A program made the translations under genes and the position numbers. Source: Trichostrongylus colubriformis (lineage: Eukaryota > Nematoda > Chromadorea > Rhabditida > Trichostrongylidae). From it: a stretch of 64,000 bases of DNA. The stretch spans positions 50,548,727-50,612,726 of the forward strand of contig OZ022259.1 of the NCBI GenBank assembly GCA_963978905.1, written 5' to 3'. Below the pieces are notes generated by a model. It had not been told where the DNA came from and searched no databases. It was given only the letters and a program-made list of their open reading frames with translations. This document shows positions 35,327 to 48,600 of the stretch, in pieces. Within the stretch, counting starts at the first letter, position 1; every line of letters starts with the position of its first letter.

Positions 35327-35800
35327 AATTATCCAAACCCACTGCTAACAAGTTCAAGGCTGTTGGGGGCTAAAATCAATAGTGCAATCGCGAGCCTCGG
35401 TGGAATCATTTTTTACGGTCCATGTGGTGCCCTTAGGGCACTCCCAAGTGTCGAGGAAAATAGCCGCTTGTACGACCCCCTTCCCTCAACGGAGACCATA
35501 CACGACCCCCCCCCCACCTCCTTTTTGACTTCTACAATAACAGTAACTGTTGCCGGATTGTACAGCTGCAATGCGTTTTACTGCTATGTATCCTTAATGA
35601 AGCAAAAGATATTTCACATTTCCGTTCACGGATTGGCTGTGAATATCATCCGCTCCTCATCTGCTTAATGAACGTTCAGATTTTGGTTGAAGATACGACC
35701 CATTCCCCTCCGCCCCGTCCAATACGACCCTTGTCGAGGAATCCTCGAGTTCCGGTGCGCCCTGAGTGCCCTAGACGATGAAACAAATGAAGGAAGCATG

Positions 35801-35872
35801 ATTGCTCTGATCTTGATGGGCTATCTCAGCTACTTCATTGCTCTTGATCTTGATGGGATATCTCAGCTACTT
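35801..35872 (+). repeat. 36-bp tandem duplication
   Basis: ATTGCTCTGATCTTGATGGG and following bases are repeated once with a period of 36 bp, which keeps the plus-strand frame open. Confidence 0.8.
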
Positions 35873-36087
35873 CATCTAGTACTTTCTTCATGAGAAACCA
35901 TCTGCTCAGGATCTCATAAAATGGTCATGGCAAGTAGTGCAATACTGAATTTTTTGCTGCCCCTATTAAAAGTGATATCGATTGTTGTATCTCAACAGCA
36001 CCCATTCTACATTTTTTATCACAGAACCACATTCTTTTGTTTAATGAATGCAGTTTATGTAGCAATCTTTCCTCGAGCTTCTTTCAG

Positions 36088-36443
36088 TGTCTTTGTGAAG
36101 GGAAGCAGATTGGGTTCGATGACATGCACCTGGAATATGGCAAGTTCGCTTGCAGCAAGGAATGTCCTTACTTACCGAGACAACCTGGGCAGATAGAAAG
36201 AGCTGCTCTGAGGTCCCGCATAGAGAACGAATTTTAAAAAAAATCTCCAAAAGCCATACAAACACTGACAAGCCATTCACTACTGATCAAGTCTTTTTCA
36301 GACTTCTGGAACAGGAAAAGCAAGTAGCACGCCCATCACTGCAGGGAGCAATCGAATCTATCAGCACTTCCCAATTTTATCCTTTCCCTGATCCCGATCG
36401 AATGCCACCAGAGTTATTCGGAGAGAACGAAATCATTGCATAA
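36088..36443 (+). CDS. last two exons of an unrecognised plus-strand gene
   Basis: Exon 36088-36212 follows a TTCTTTCAG acceptor (41 codons plus 2 nt). Exon 36302-36443 follows CTTTTTCAG (1 nt plus 47 codons including TAA). The phases fit, but the donor GAG/GTCCCG is weak. The peptide starts with a Cys cluster (CLCEGKQIGFDDMHLEYGKF, CSKEC), then a helical Gln/Glu/Arg-rich stretch and a tail with YPFPDPDRMPPELFGENE. The frame is also open left of the acceptor with two more Cys. It is about 180 nt from, and convergent with, the 3' end of the UBASH3-like gene. Family unknown. Confidence 0.45.
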
Positions 36444-36624
36444 GCCAGGCACGCTTCCAGACACCTCTTAAATTCGGGGGACTAAGTTGCATAGGCGGCG
36501 CATCCCAAAGGGTACGCCAGGCATCGCCTATCTGGGGGTGTGCCGTTATGTCAAGACTGTGCACTGCGACATGCGGCGTACGACTCGATGTTTGGCAGCT
36601 TGGAGCACCGTATTTGGTTGGGTC

Positions 36625-39600
36625 CTAAGGCGATGGCGCATGAAAGAAGGCGCATGAAATGTAGTCACTGTGAGATCCAACGTATGTGGTGCCTCTGGCT
36701 CGTATCGTGTCGCACGCCGTACATCGCGACGTCAAATGCCAACGCGCGGATTCAAATTTCGGAAATTTCCTATGTGAAGGGAAAAGCCATTCCAGCAGAA
36801 CTGTCGGCAAGTCTGATGGTATCTCTGACCGTGGATAGAAAACTAATTGATCAGAGTTAAGAGCTAAAATTTCACTCGAGTCAACAAAAAACGAACCTTC
36901 TTCTCACGATCGACTCTTATTTCGCAAACACCACAATTCCTCACATTCCTTTTCATCTGAATATAAGTGCATTTCGCAACAAAAGAAGTTCCTGGGTAAG
37001 ATTTCCCAATGATCACCCACATACCTCTCCAATTTGCCCGGGTGTTTGCCAGTAATGGTTTCTTGCCAATTCGAGAGCGTTGGCGTTAGCCACAATCACA
37101 ATCACTCTGTATAGATTTTAATTCAATTCATTTAACCCTGCGTATAGTGTGCAGTGGATCCATTTATGTCTTTTCTCGCAAAAAAATTAACTGCTATATA
37201 TAACAAGAATTTTACTGAGCTAAGGGCACACCTCAATCTACCTTCATGGGGCAGGATATCCCTGCTTAACCATCCAGGTTCCACATAATTACGTCGCCAT
37301 GCTGCGCCATTACGGTACCTCAAGGGTAGGTAGCCCACACTAGCCACGCCCACCTCGGCTCCTTGTTGGCAAGATTTGCCGAGGGGGGTGACTAGTGTGG
37401 GTTCGAGCGGGTGTAGCGCGGCAATGGGCACCGTAATGGCGCAGAAAGGCGTACCCTAGACGGTAACCCAAGGTTCTACTGCCTCAAAAAGAGAATACGA
37501 CTAATCTGATTATCGCACGGTGAGCCTTAACGGCCAAGTTCATACCGTATTTTACTTGAGGGCCAAGCGTAATACACCAATCAGGAGACCCTCCATTCTA
37601 CAAGGTAGCGTTGACATTTTTCGTATGACTGAATTTTGTTATGAATATAAACCTCTGAAGTATTGGGTCATTCCATAAGTAATGTTTTTTTTTCAAGAAA
37701 AATTTCTTCTATGTAATCATGTTTTTAGTATGTTATATATCATCCGAAAAAGATCAAAGGACATTAGCGGTAAGGAGTAACGGAGATGTGAAAGTACATG
37801 TTCCCTGAAAACGAACCCTCCACATCAGAAGAGGTTATATGTGGCGAAAATCGCATTGAAAAAACGCGGCTCGGGATTTTATGATGACCCCGCAGCACGG
37901 CATGTCGTCCTGCGGTCCTGCGACCGGGCGAGTCGCCGAGAAGGGGGGGAGGGGGGAAAACTATCGCGGCCGGCTGATTCTGCCTCTGCTGTCTGCAGTC
38001 CACCCTGGCTAGTGAAGCAGAGGGACGCGAGAGAGAAGTGGATTTTCAGCTTCCTATTCCTACAATACCGCTCGCGTCGCGTGAATAATTTTCGCCTTGC
38101 GACGGTTTGTTCGCGAACAAACCGTCGCAACGTCATAACATCGTTCAAAGTGGATGAAATGGAAAGTTTTTGGAAGGGTTGGATTCGTCTCAGTGCGACG
38201 AGTTCAGTAATGTATGAAATGTCAAATTTTGATCACAGTCCTGAAAATCGCGCGAAAACTCGTTTTCGCGTTTTTCTGCTATAAATCAATAGTTTACTGG
38301 TTTTTTATTGGGCTTGTAAACATTTTCGTAATCAGCTCGGCGAGCTCTACGCGTGGATGCTACAAGTTTTCGGTTTTCTCAGACTCGATTTTTCACATTC
38401 TGAGAAGTTGGAGGGAAATTTTCTTTGGAACCTGATAAGTTGAAGCTAAAATCCCTTCACATTCTCAATCTGAACTCTTAGAAGTGTAGAGATTTTAAAG
38501 TTTTGAGCCTTGCAGATAGCCCCTACTCGTTTGTGTGGCCCTAAACAGCGTCTCCTTGTATACTCTGCTAAACAAAAACCATCTCTTAACTCATCTGCAG
38601 TCGGAGATTCCTTAATGAAATGTATGCCGTTCGATTCCTCTGAGAAAATGCTATCGAACGACATACAAAAACCTTTGTACTGATAAACGTCTTATTTTCC
38701 TATTTCCACCTTTTCCTTTTGTGGATCGACGTCTCAATCTCCTGTCGGCCGCCGCGATTCACGTGCACGCCCTGGGAGAGCGGTCACGATCGATGGCGCC
38801 ATCGCACTATTCACGTGCATGACCGTGGGAAAGCGCTAGGAGCTCGCGTTGGCGCCATCGATCGTGACCGCTCTCCCAGGGCGTGCACGTGAATCGCGAC
38901 GGCCGACAGGAGATTGAGACGTCGATCCAGAAGGAAAAGGCTGGAAATAGAAAAATAAGACGTTTATCAGTACAAAGGTTTTTGTATGTCGTTCGATAGC
39001 ATTTTCTCAGAGGAATCGAACGGCATACATTTCATTAAGGAATATCCGTCTGCAGATGAGTTAAGAGATGGTTTTTGTTTAGCAGAGTATACAAGGAGAC
39101 GCTGTTTAGGGCCACACAAACGAGTAGGGGCTATCTGCAAGGCTCAAAACTTTAAAATCTCTACACTTCTAAGAGTTCAGATTGAGGATGTGAAGGGATT
39201 TTAGCTTCAACTTATCAGGTTCCAAAGAAAATTTCCCTCCAACTTCTCAGAATGTGAAAAAATCGAGTCTGAGAAAACCGAAAACTTGTAGCATTCTCTT
39301 GTAGAGCTCGACGAGCTGATTACGAAAATGTATACGAGTCCGATAAAAACCAATAAACTACTGATTTATAGCGGAAAAACGCGAAAACGCGTTTTCGCGC
39401 GATTTTCAGGACTGTTGTGATCAAAATTTGACATTTTATACACTACTGAACTCGTCGCATTGAGACGAATCCAACCCTTCTAAAAACTTTCCATTTTATC
39501 CACTTTGAACGATGTTATAACGTTGCGACGGTTTGTTCGCGAACAAACGCAAGCGGTATTGTAGGTTTTTTCGCAGTTTCACGTCGTTTTTTTTCTCTAC

Positions 39601-42600
39601 CCTTTTATTACTGAGCAATTCTACTTTTATAATTCCCAATTTGGCAAACTTATCCCCCCCGGTGTCTTCAATCTCTTCTACAAAGTGCTAGTGTGTGTGT
39701 CAAATTTTCCACCATTGTATATAGGTCACTGCTTCACTGGATCAAGTGTATTATGTTTTTAAATTATTGAAGAAAATGCAAGTCAGTGCGTAGTATGGCG
39801 TACCAATCTATGCCAAGCACAATTCCCCTTATACTTTCATAAAACGAATCCTTTCGAGAACTCACTTTTCAGGTACAGGACGTTGAACGGATCGGAAGAA
39901 GTCACCCAGTCGTCTCAAGTAATCTTCAGGTGATTCAGCTTTTGGAACATCATAAAGGTGAGGTTTGTAGTCTGTTAGAATCGGGTAGCCAAGAGCTTTA
40001 TACTAAAAATAAACGTACTCATGAAAACAGAACTAAGGAAATGATTAAAGTCCCTGTCAAATTCAAACCTCTTCAGGGCTTAGCCAGTTTTGTGAGCTTG
40101 ATTGAGGAGTTAGTTGTACCCAATCAGCGAGAGCAGGTTCTAGGCAGATCTGCACGGAATTTCCATACGCACGCGAAATGGCAGCAGAAGTCTGCACACA
40201 CCTCAACTCAGGAGACGAGTAAATCTGAAAGTGCTAATGGAACCCAAGCTCATAAATGGTTTTAAAGGCATAACTTGCAATAATCACGTTAATCGATTTA
40301 CATCTATGGGAGCAGTAAACTCTTGAGAAACTATCGAGGTTGCACATTTCTCGTTATTACGACGAGAAATCATCCACTCGAACTCACACTAACCCCGCCC
40401 TCTTAGCTCAGCTGTCCAATAAGGAGCTCAAGTGGGCGTGGCTAGTGTGGGATCGCGTCATAAGGCCATGATGGAGTATAGTGGCGGCGCTAAAAATATT
40501 GCACCCCGATATTTACCTAAGGGTGTACTGCCCCAAGAAGGTACATAGATTAATTTGATTATTACGAGATGAGTCTTCAGTTAGCAGGTAAAAAAGGTAC
40601 TTACCACTTTAGGATTGTAAAAGGCCAGCTTAAAAGCGTGACCTATGAATTCAGCAGTAAGGCTACCATGTTCAGTAAGTGGCGGATCATATCGAAAATG
40701 CTCCACAGGACGTCTGAATTCCAACTACTAACAAAGGTTATCAAGGAATCGTTCACGGAAAAATGTGTTTTTCTATTACCCATACATTTTTGTTGTACTT
40801 GCCTAATGTGGGTCGCATGCAGAGTTTCACGCAAATGTGAATTCGGCTAAGATGCAGCCCCGCAAAGTCTCGGCCGGGCGGACGGGGCCTCCGAACAATT
40901 GCCCACCCCGTCGTCCGCCGCGGTCGGAAGGAGAAAATTACGTAAACAGTGGCACTCTCCGTTCCTACCGCGGCAGGCAGCGGGCAAAGCTTTACTCGGA
41001 GACCCCGCCCACTCGTCCACCACTTTGAGGAGCTCATCTCGATCGAATTTTCACTTCTTCGGGTCAAACTTAGCATGTTGCTCTTATTAGGCAAATACAA
41101 CATAAGTGTTCAGGTAACAAATAAACTCATTTTTTGTGGACGAATCCTCTAAACGGTATCAACCTCTTCAAGAAAACTCGTACCTTGGGATAACTGCTGG
41201 CATATTAAGATCGTAGGGTGTATAATGTCCATTTTGATACGCTAGACCAGTCCATTTCGGGAAACACTCGTTCATAGTCTCTCCATGGGATACTGCAAAA
41301 ATTGTTTAACTGCACAGATCACTGGCCTTTATAAATTCATGTGTGGAAGTGAACAGTCATGAAGTGGTGATTTACGGAACGTGAGTATTCTGAGCTATCA
41401 ACACGAATCCGTCCGATAAGGTAAAAACGCCTTATGGCGATCTGTGTCGCCAACGACTATGTAACAATAGTTCCGATTATCAGCCGCACGAATCTGAACT
41501 CAGCGATCGGAGCTGTACTATTTCCAAGCGCAGCAAAAATTGCACTCATCCACTGTTTGCAGTCGTGACATACATAAATTGCATTAGGTTGTACCAAAAG
41601 TCTTGTAGGATTTTTTCCCGATCATCACTTTTTTATTAATTTTCTTCCAACCGACGACAAATAGGCAACAGCGTACCAACGAATTTCCTCTTGGCCAGGA
41701 AGGATTTCAGAGGATGGGAAAGGAGATAACCAGAAGGACAATAACTGGAGAGTATGGCGTGTGGGGCAGGACATCCCAGCCGAGATCCTGTAGCTTGACC
41801 TGAGTACTTTTCGCGATGTGGGAGCTGGCGTCGTCATAAAGGAGGAAGACCGCGGACCTTATCCGGCGCTTCTCTCGAACAGTGGTGGTGAGCTGCTGAA
41901 GCTGACGGGTGTATACAGCAGCGGTGACTGTCTCGCCTTGTGTCAGCATCTTTTGGAAAAGCATTCCTGCCCGTCCCAGAAGCAGCACAGTCCCGAGCGT
42001 GGCATGTCTTCCATCTCGATCTCGCCGTTGCTGAAGCTGACGAACCATTGGTGCACGGTCTTGTAGCTCACACATCCCTTGCCCAATGCAGCGTTGATGG
42101 AGTGGCAAGCTTCCGACGTTTTGGTGCCGCAAGACCACTCATAGTAGATGACACCGTGTGTTTGGTGGGCGTATCGACTACGGACATTGTAGCTTTCTCC
42201 ACGGAATCTGGCGGGTCTTCGGAGTAGACAAGGGTTATCGATGTTTTTGGGAAAATCCTACAAGACTTTTGGTACAACCTAAAAGATACGTTTGGCTCCA
42301 GTTTTCGCGTTTTGTCTATACTGATTCTTCACTCGTTCACACTCGTTGGCTTTATTTTCGCTTACTGAACAACTGATCTTCGCGAATTTCCTTTCAATCA
42401 TCTTTGGACGCTTCCGTTAACTAATAGCTGTCAGAGGCAGAAGATAGTCTGTCTCAGTAGATAGTCTAGTAGGTCTACGTCTGAGCTTGTCTTGTGTTTT
42501 CCTCTTTGACCCATTTTCTGTTTTTACTTACCGGTCCGTTCATTATCGGATTCGAATAAAGGTGCTATAAAGAGGCATCTTATAAAATATCGCACATCTA

Positions 42601-45600
42601 AGCATCTTGAAGGGATGTTTGAGTGGTCAATCTACACACTCAAACGTATATTGTGGCCTAGGCCTCGATGGAGGAGAAAAGGGTTCCTTTCCCCTTCCGC
42701 TCTGGGAAAAACAATGGGCATAGTGGGATACAACCTCCCCCCCCCCCTTCATTGCGATAGCACCGAATAAAGTGTATGATAGCTATAAACTTAAAAACCC
42801 GATGTCGCGGTCCTGCCTCCTAGTGCTCAACGACCGTGCGCTTCGTCTCTCTATGATGTTACTTTACGCCAGAATTTCGCATCCCGGCATGGGCGTACGA
42901 GCTACGAACACCGCATGTGGTTGGGTTCTGAAACGATGTACGGTAACACTAGCTTGCACGCGGCATTGCGAAATCCTGACGGAAGGGCACACACCCTTCA
43001 CATTATACCGTTTTGTTTGGAAACACTAAGCGAATACAGATGTTGGAGGCTAAATGCTTAATGGAATAAAGTAGTAGTTTAGGTACTTGCAGTACAAAGG
43101 ATGTACCGCTCAATTACTCATGTTTATAGAAAGGAAATGACGTCTTACCAACAATATGCGAAGCTCTGTTTTTTGGAATATCGACATATTCCTCTGAAAT
43201 TGGATAATTAGCCAAGAATACGGCAATCAGGACAGAAAGTAATAGGCATGAACAGCCTCGCAATATTCGAAAAAGACTATTGTATTGAATTACATGTCGA
43301 GAAGTTAAACACTTACCTTCTTGAGGACCTTTGTGCGCTGTTCGAGGGGGAATCGGTTTTGCAGTTTCTGCTTTCTCTTCTTCGTCTGAATAACCAACTG
43401 TTGACAGATATAATTTGGCTTTCTATTACTTCATAGTAATGAATTGTAAAGATCTTGCAAAAAGCATTGGGCGGGGTCCACCCAGTGCCACTTGCGATTT
43501 TCATTGGTCGATGAGCGATAATGATGGCAGGCGGCTCAAACAAAAGAAATGCACCAATAGGAAATGTAGGCGGTACCTGATAATCCAACCCAGAAATATA
43601 TTGGCACCTACTATGATAAAATTCGTCGACAATTAGTACATATCAGTTGTCATCTTCTCAACGGAATGCCTTCATCGCTGCCCCTATACTCGGCGGACAG
43701 TTGCCGACTGCACGCAGCATAGAAATGGAGTTGACCCTGGGGAGACCGAGGACAGGGAGCATCAGAGATAGGGTGTCTTATGATCATTCGCTATGCTTTC
43801 TCAAGGTGGAAAAAAATTTGCTAGGCAACCGGTGATCATGCACAGAATGTGGAAACAGCCGGGTTCGTCTCTGAAAAGAAAGTGTGTGAGCTGCGAGCGT
43901 GTGATGTTCATCTTATTTATTGGCAGAAAGGGGCAAAGGTGGTGTAGGTAGTGTACCAAGGCTGTAGGGTTGGCCATAATTATAGCGACAAGAATTGCTG
44001 CAGTTAGCGTACATTCTATCGCGCACATAGCGCGCCAATTTATGGATTTTTCAATCTCATCATTTTTTCTAATTCCTGTTGAAATTTGGTCAAATTTGGT
44101 CCATTCATAGTGAAATGGTGAAGCCTTCTCCTGATCGTTCCGCTATCGTTCTCTGTACAAAGCCTGCCCACCCGCCACGATCGCTAAGCACCGCGGCATC
44201 CACCGCAGTGTCGTGTATCGCACACTCCAATGTTATAGAGACCTCGGTGGACTCCAAGACCGCCGAAGAAGTGGAAGACCTCGTACTGCTCGCACGTCGA
44301 AGGTCGTCGAGGCCGTCAGAAAGCGGATAGCAAGAAACGCGACTCGAAGCATCTCGACGATGGCTCGCGACAGGGAATTTTGCGGAAGTCAATGGAAAGG
44401 GTTGTCCACGAAGACCTTAAGATGTACTCCTACCGTACTCGGAAGGCTGCTATCCTCAGCGCCTCGAATCAGCAGGGGCGAGTCAAGAAGTGCCGACAGC
44501 TTTTGCTTCAGACGCGCAACAAGGGCCACCATTCGATCGTCTTTTCGGATGAGAAGCTCTTCACCGTCGAGCAGCAGTTCAACGCTCAGAACGGCAGAGT
44601 GATCGCAAGGAATGCCGAGGAAGCCGACAAGGAGGGAAGAGTCGTTCACGGGGCCGCGCACCATGCCCAAGTCATGGTTTGGGCAGGGGTCTGTGCCTCG
44701 GGGAAGGACGCCGTTGATATTCGTCGACCCCGGCGTCAAAATCGACAAAGATTACTACCTGAAGACGATCCTGGAAGATGCTCTACTCCCGTGGGCGAAT
44801 TCCCACTTCAATGGCCGCCCGTGGACATTCCAGCAAGATTCGGCGCCCGCCCACAAGGCCAAGGTCATCCGAGCGTGGTGCAAGAGCGAACTCCCGGACT
44901 TCTCTCGGAAGAAGAATGTCCGGCATCGTCACCGGATTTGAACCCACTTGACTATAACTTGTGGTCCTACCTTGAGAGTAAGGCCTGCGCCACTCCCCAC
45001 CCCAATTTGGATTCTCTGAAGGCAGCGCTCATCCGAGAATGGTACGAAATCGACGACGCACTCCTGCGCCCGGTCATCGACGCCTTTCCCAAGCGACTCC
45101 GCGCTGTTGTCCGTGCCAAAGGTGGCCGAATCGAGAAGCAACTTATGATTGTTAATGTACCAGTTGTTACTTAATAATTGTTATGTTCATGACTCGTTTA
45201 CATTTTTGCTTTCTGAGATATAACGTGAAAACCTTGTCGCTATATTTATGGCCAACCCATAACAGGCTCTTCAAGGCGAGAAGAGATCTCCGTGATTGAG
45301 AAAAAATCCAAGGGAGAATTTCACTAGCATAAATGAAAAAACTCGTACCTCTGCGCTTTGGAGTCTCCGTTTGACGACTTGGAGTACGCGATTCATCTGA
45401 AACAGGAAATTTCAGAAAAAACACAAACAAAGAGCACTTTTTTACACGTACCACTAACACCAGGTGTCCTTCGGCCCTTGCGATGAGCCCTATGACGATG
45501 GGGTCCTAAAGGAAAAGTTATATTGATGAAGGATGTCACTAAGCCAAGAACTAGAAATCGATAATAACAATTTATTTGCTGAAAAAAAAGAAAATGTTTG

Positions 45601-48600
45601 AATAGTCCCGAAGTAGTACCGGTACGGGTATGTTTACATGTATGTTGTTTTGGTGTCTCTTTAGACGCAGGTTTGGGTTGCCCTTCGTTCCTCAGATCCG
45701 GAGCGACGTAAGCAGAGGCTAAAGTAATCTCAATTTACTCCACATTTATCTGTGCACATTGATAAACATGTGCAAGCAGAAAAAAATGAATAACAGAAAA
45801 AGAGAGAAATGATAAGGAGAAACTGGAGTCTGAAAGCCCCCCCTCTTTTCCACCCCTCTGCGTCACTATCCGGAATAGACTGCAGACGGGCGGCCGCAAC
45901 TGCAAGACGACACGCCCTTCTGCGGGATCGGATAAAATCGCAAGCCGCGTTTTCTTCAATGCGAGTCTCTCCACAGTTTCTCCACAGGTAGTCTTCTACT
46001 TCAGAAGAGGTGGTGTGTGGCAAACTCGAACTCGAACGTGAGACATGCTTTCAACTTTCTGACGCTTTTGAGTTTTCCTGCTATGGTGGAAACGAGGAGC
46101 ACTTGCACATCTGTTCTATTGCTTTCTACTACTTCACCCCTGTTCACAAGGTTCCCATGAGTACATCGACGTGACATACATTATCAATAAGTATCAATTA
46201 GCATTGACGTATAATGCACTACAAAAGCTTCTCGAGCAAATGAAATGCGAACTTACGGACATCGAATTTTGGTGATTTTTTCTCCGTACTGTGGCAATGG
46301 TATGGACACTGGCATCTTCGCACTAAAATATAAGTGTTGATTGGAATTCTTGAAATACTCCCATCAAACTACACATACTTAGCTTCCAGCTCATAAGATG
46401 TAACCGTAAACTGCTACTAGCATAAAAGTAATCCAGCTTCGTTGTTGTGCAAGATGAAACACTGTGTAGTCACGCCGGTACAAATTAGTCCATTACGGTG
46501 CGTGAATCTCAGCTGTAGGTCCGTCAGCAAATTGTAACTTCAGGAAAACTGCATCAACCATTAAAATTTACACTCTTCCTGCTATCTTCAAGCACCTCCT
46601 CCCTCTCCCTTCGTTCGAAGATTTTTCTCAAAATGAAGGAACGTTACTTCTGCCTCACTTCCGTCCAGTTTCGCGCTGAATTTCACCTCAAAATGAGCTT
46701 GACTCTGAGCTGATCTCACACTTTCTGATCGTGTGCCATTAGAAAAGAGAATTTTCGAGGACATCCAGCTGCTATCCGATGCCTACGTGTAATTGACGCC
46801 ATATGTAATTCGGTCCCAGAAAGAATCCCGTAGCTCCAACTCCTGGAGGAAACCATAAGACGCTGTAGTCGCTACAGAACCCGGCTCCATTCGGCAGGTT
46901 GTGTGGCGATTGGTCGAATTTTCGGTACGTCTTGCCGCAGTCGTTTGGAATTTCGTCCAAGACGCAATGGGCTGGTACCGTGAAGGATCTTCGAAGGTTG
47001 CAGATGGAAGCTTCGGAAGTTCGCCTATGCTGTTGTTGTTGCTGTTTCAACAGATAAAGCTGCAGACGACTCGCACTTGCCGCGGGAGGCCGCGCGAAAA
47101 TTTGACTAATTGCCACACACCCCATTCGGCACCATCTCTCGCACGTGGGAAGGTGCGACGCGCATTTCTCACACTACTGGCACACGTAAACACTTTCCTT
47201 TATCACTCACAATCGACTGAAATTAGACTGCTTACTTGGCGTTGGTGTTCGTGCCTTGCTTGATCCTCTACTTCCCGTACTTCCCGCACTTCTCGCAGGA
47301 TCCAAGCCAACTGAAACAGGAACACTGCATAAAGTATTTTTCTACACATGAAATTACTACCATAAAAAAGAGATCCTACCATATTCCTCTCGTAGTGGTG
47401 CGTTAGATGCTTGCTTTGCAGGCGGCGCTGATGATCTTTCCTTAGAGCCTCTCCTTTGTGCAGATTGTGGTCGTCTTCTTTCGGCTGATCCTGGTGGTGG
47501 AGTCCTGCCAGTTCTTCTTTGTGGTGGAGGAGTGGATCCTCCTCTTCTCTGCGCCTGAGGTGTTGTACTGGCTCCTCTTCTTTGTACCGGTGGTGTGGTG
47601 CTAGACGATTTTCTTGGTTGTGGAGGTGTTGTGCTAGACGATTTTCTTGGTTGAGGAGGTGTTGTGCTGGACGATTTTCTTGGTGGCGGAGGTGTTCTGT
47701 GGTGTTGGTGCGGCGTGTGTCTCGGTGGTGGTGTCGCGTTTCTCCCTCCCCCGCTACGAACTGTAACAAAAAAGGATTTTTGTCATGGTCAGTAATAAGT
47801 ATTATACATTTGAAGAATTGTAAAAGCTTTCTCTTCGTACTCAGAGCTAGCGATGCATGAGATTCAACGGTTCCACGAACCGTTCTCTTTACCACTCTCT
47901 CATCCGACTCGTTAGGTCATCAAAAGTAGGATTTGATAAGCGCAATGGCGGATAATGTATAGGTTTTCTACTTGGAAAATAAGTCACTGATTTATAAGCA
48001 CAATGGCGGATAATGTATAGGTTTTCTACTTGGAAAATAAGTCACTGATTTATACATTATACAGCAAATCGAGCATTCCCATAGAGAGCTGCTTTGCAGT
48101 TGCTCCACACCTCTGACGATGTAGCGAGCCCAAAAACACTCCGCAACCAGAAGCCACCAGAGCAGAAGAGACTTCGCGGCTTTTCCAGCCAACTTTTCTA
48201 TGAGGGTGGTTGGTATACCCGTGTCTCGAAGTACCGGTAAGCTCTCATGACCTATTGTGGAGTAAGGGCACCATAGCCGGCTGGTGCTAACATTTGCTGC
48301 TATGCCCTTCTCAATTATCTGAAGACCAGGGACTATGACTCTACATATCCCTCTGTTCGTTCGTTCTGTTTTTTTAGGTACGGTTTTCAGTTTATGCGAC
48401 GGTTGTCTGTATGACTGTCCGTACGCAAGCGAATGGTTGTGATAAGGGATGTCAAAGAAAACCGACCGCTCAAAGTAGCTGGAGATTAATTGGTGCTCAA
48501 ACTGAGGCAATGTTATTCCTTTCTTGTTGAGGTCACTCTGATCTGAGGTATAGGTATGGTGTGACGTGGCTTCTGTCAAGTTTGCCTGTTCCATGAGGGT

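Larger units (their letters stand above)
38059..39565. mobile_element. 1.5-kb foldback element with a duplicated small ORF
   Basis: The arms run from about 38059 to 38804 and from 38852 to 39565, roughly 95 percent identical as inverted repeats, with a loop of about 47 bp. Each arm carries the same 72-codon frame, both reading outward from the centre. The outer ends read CCTACAATACCGC; just inside is a palindrome GTTTGTTCGCGAACAAAC, and further in a second palindrome CGCGAAAACGCGTTTTCGCG. It lies within an intron of the UBASH3-like gene. Confidence 0.88.

Noticed and set aside
36540..36860. 106-codon plus-strand frame
   Set aside because: It is antisense to the terminal exon of the UBASH3-like gene and overlaps repeat-like sequence.
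39930..40265. 112-codon plus-strand frame
   Set aside because: It is antisense to two well-supported phosphatase-domain exons on the minus strand.
47203..47895. 230-codon His/Glu-rich minus-strand frame and a Trp/Arg/Cys-rich plus-strand frame at 47519-47860
   Set aside because: Both are shadows of the Pro/Ser/Thr-rich exon 47380-47760, whose splice sites and phases fit the neighbouring exons.
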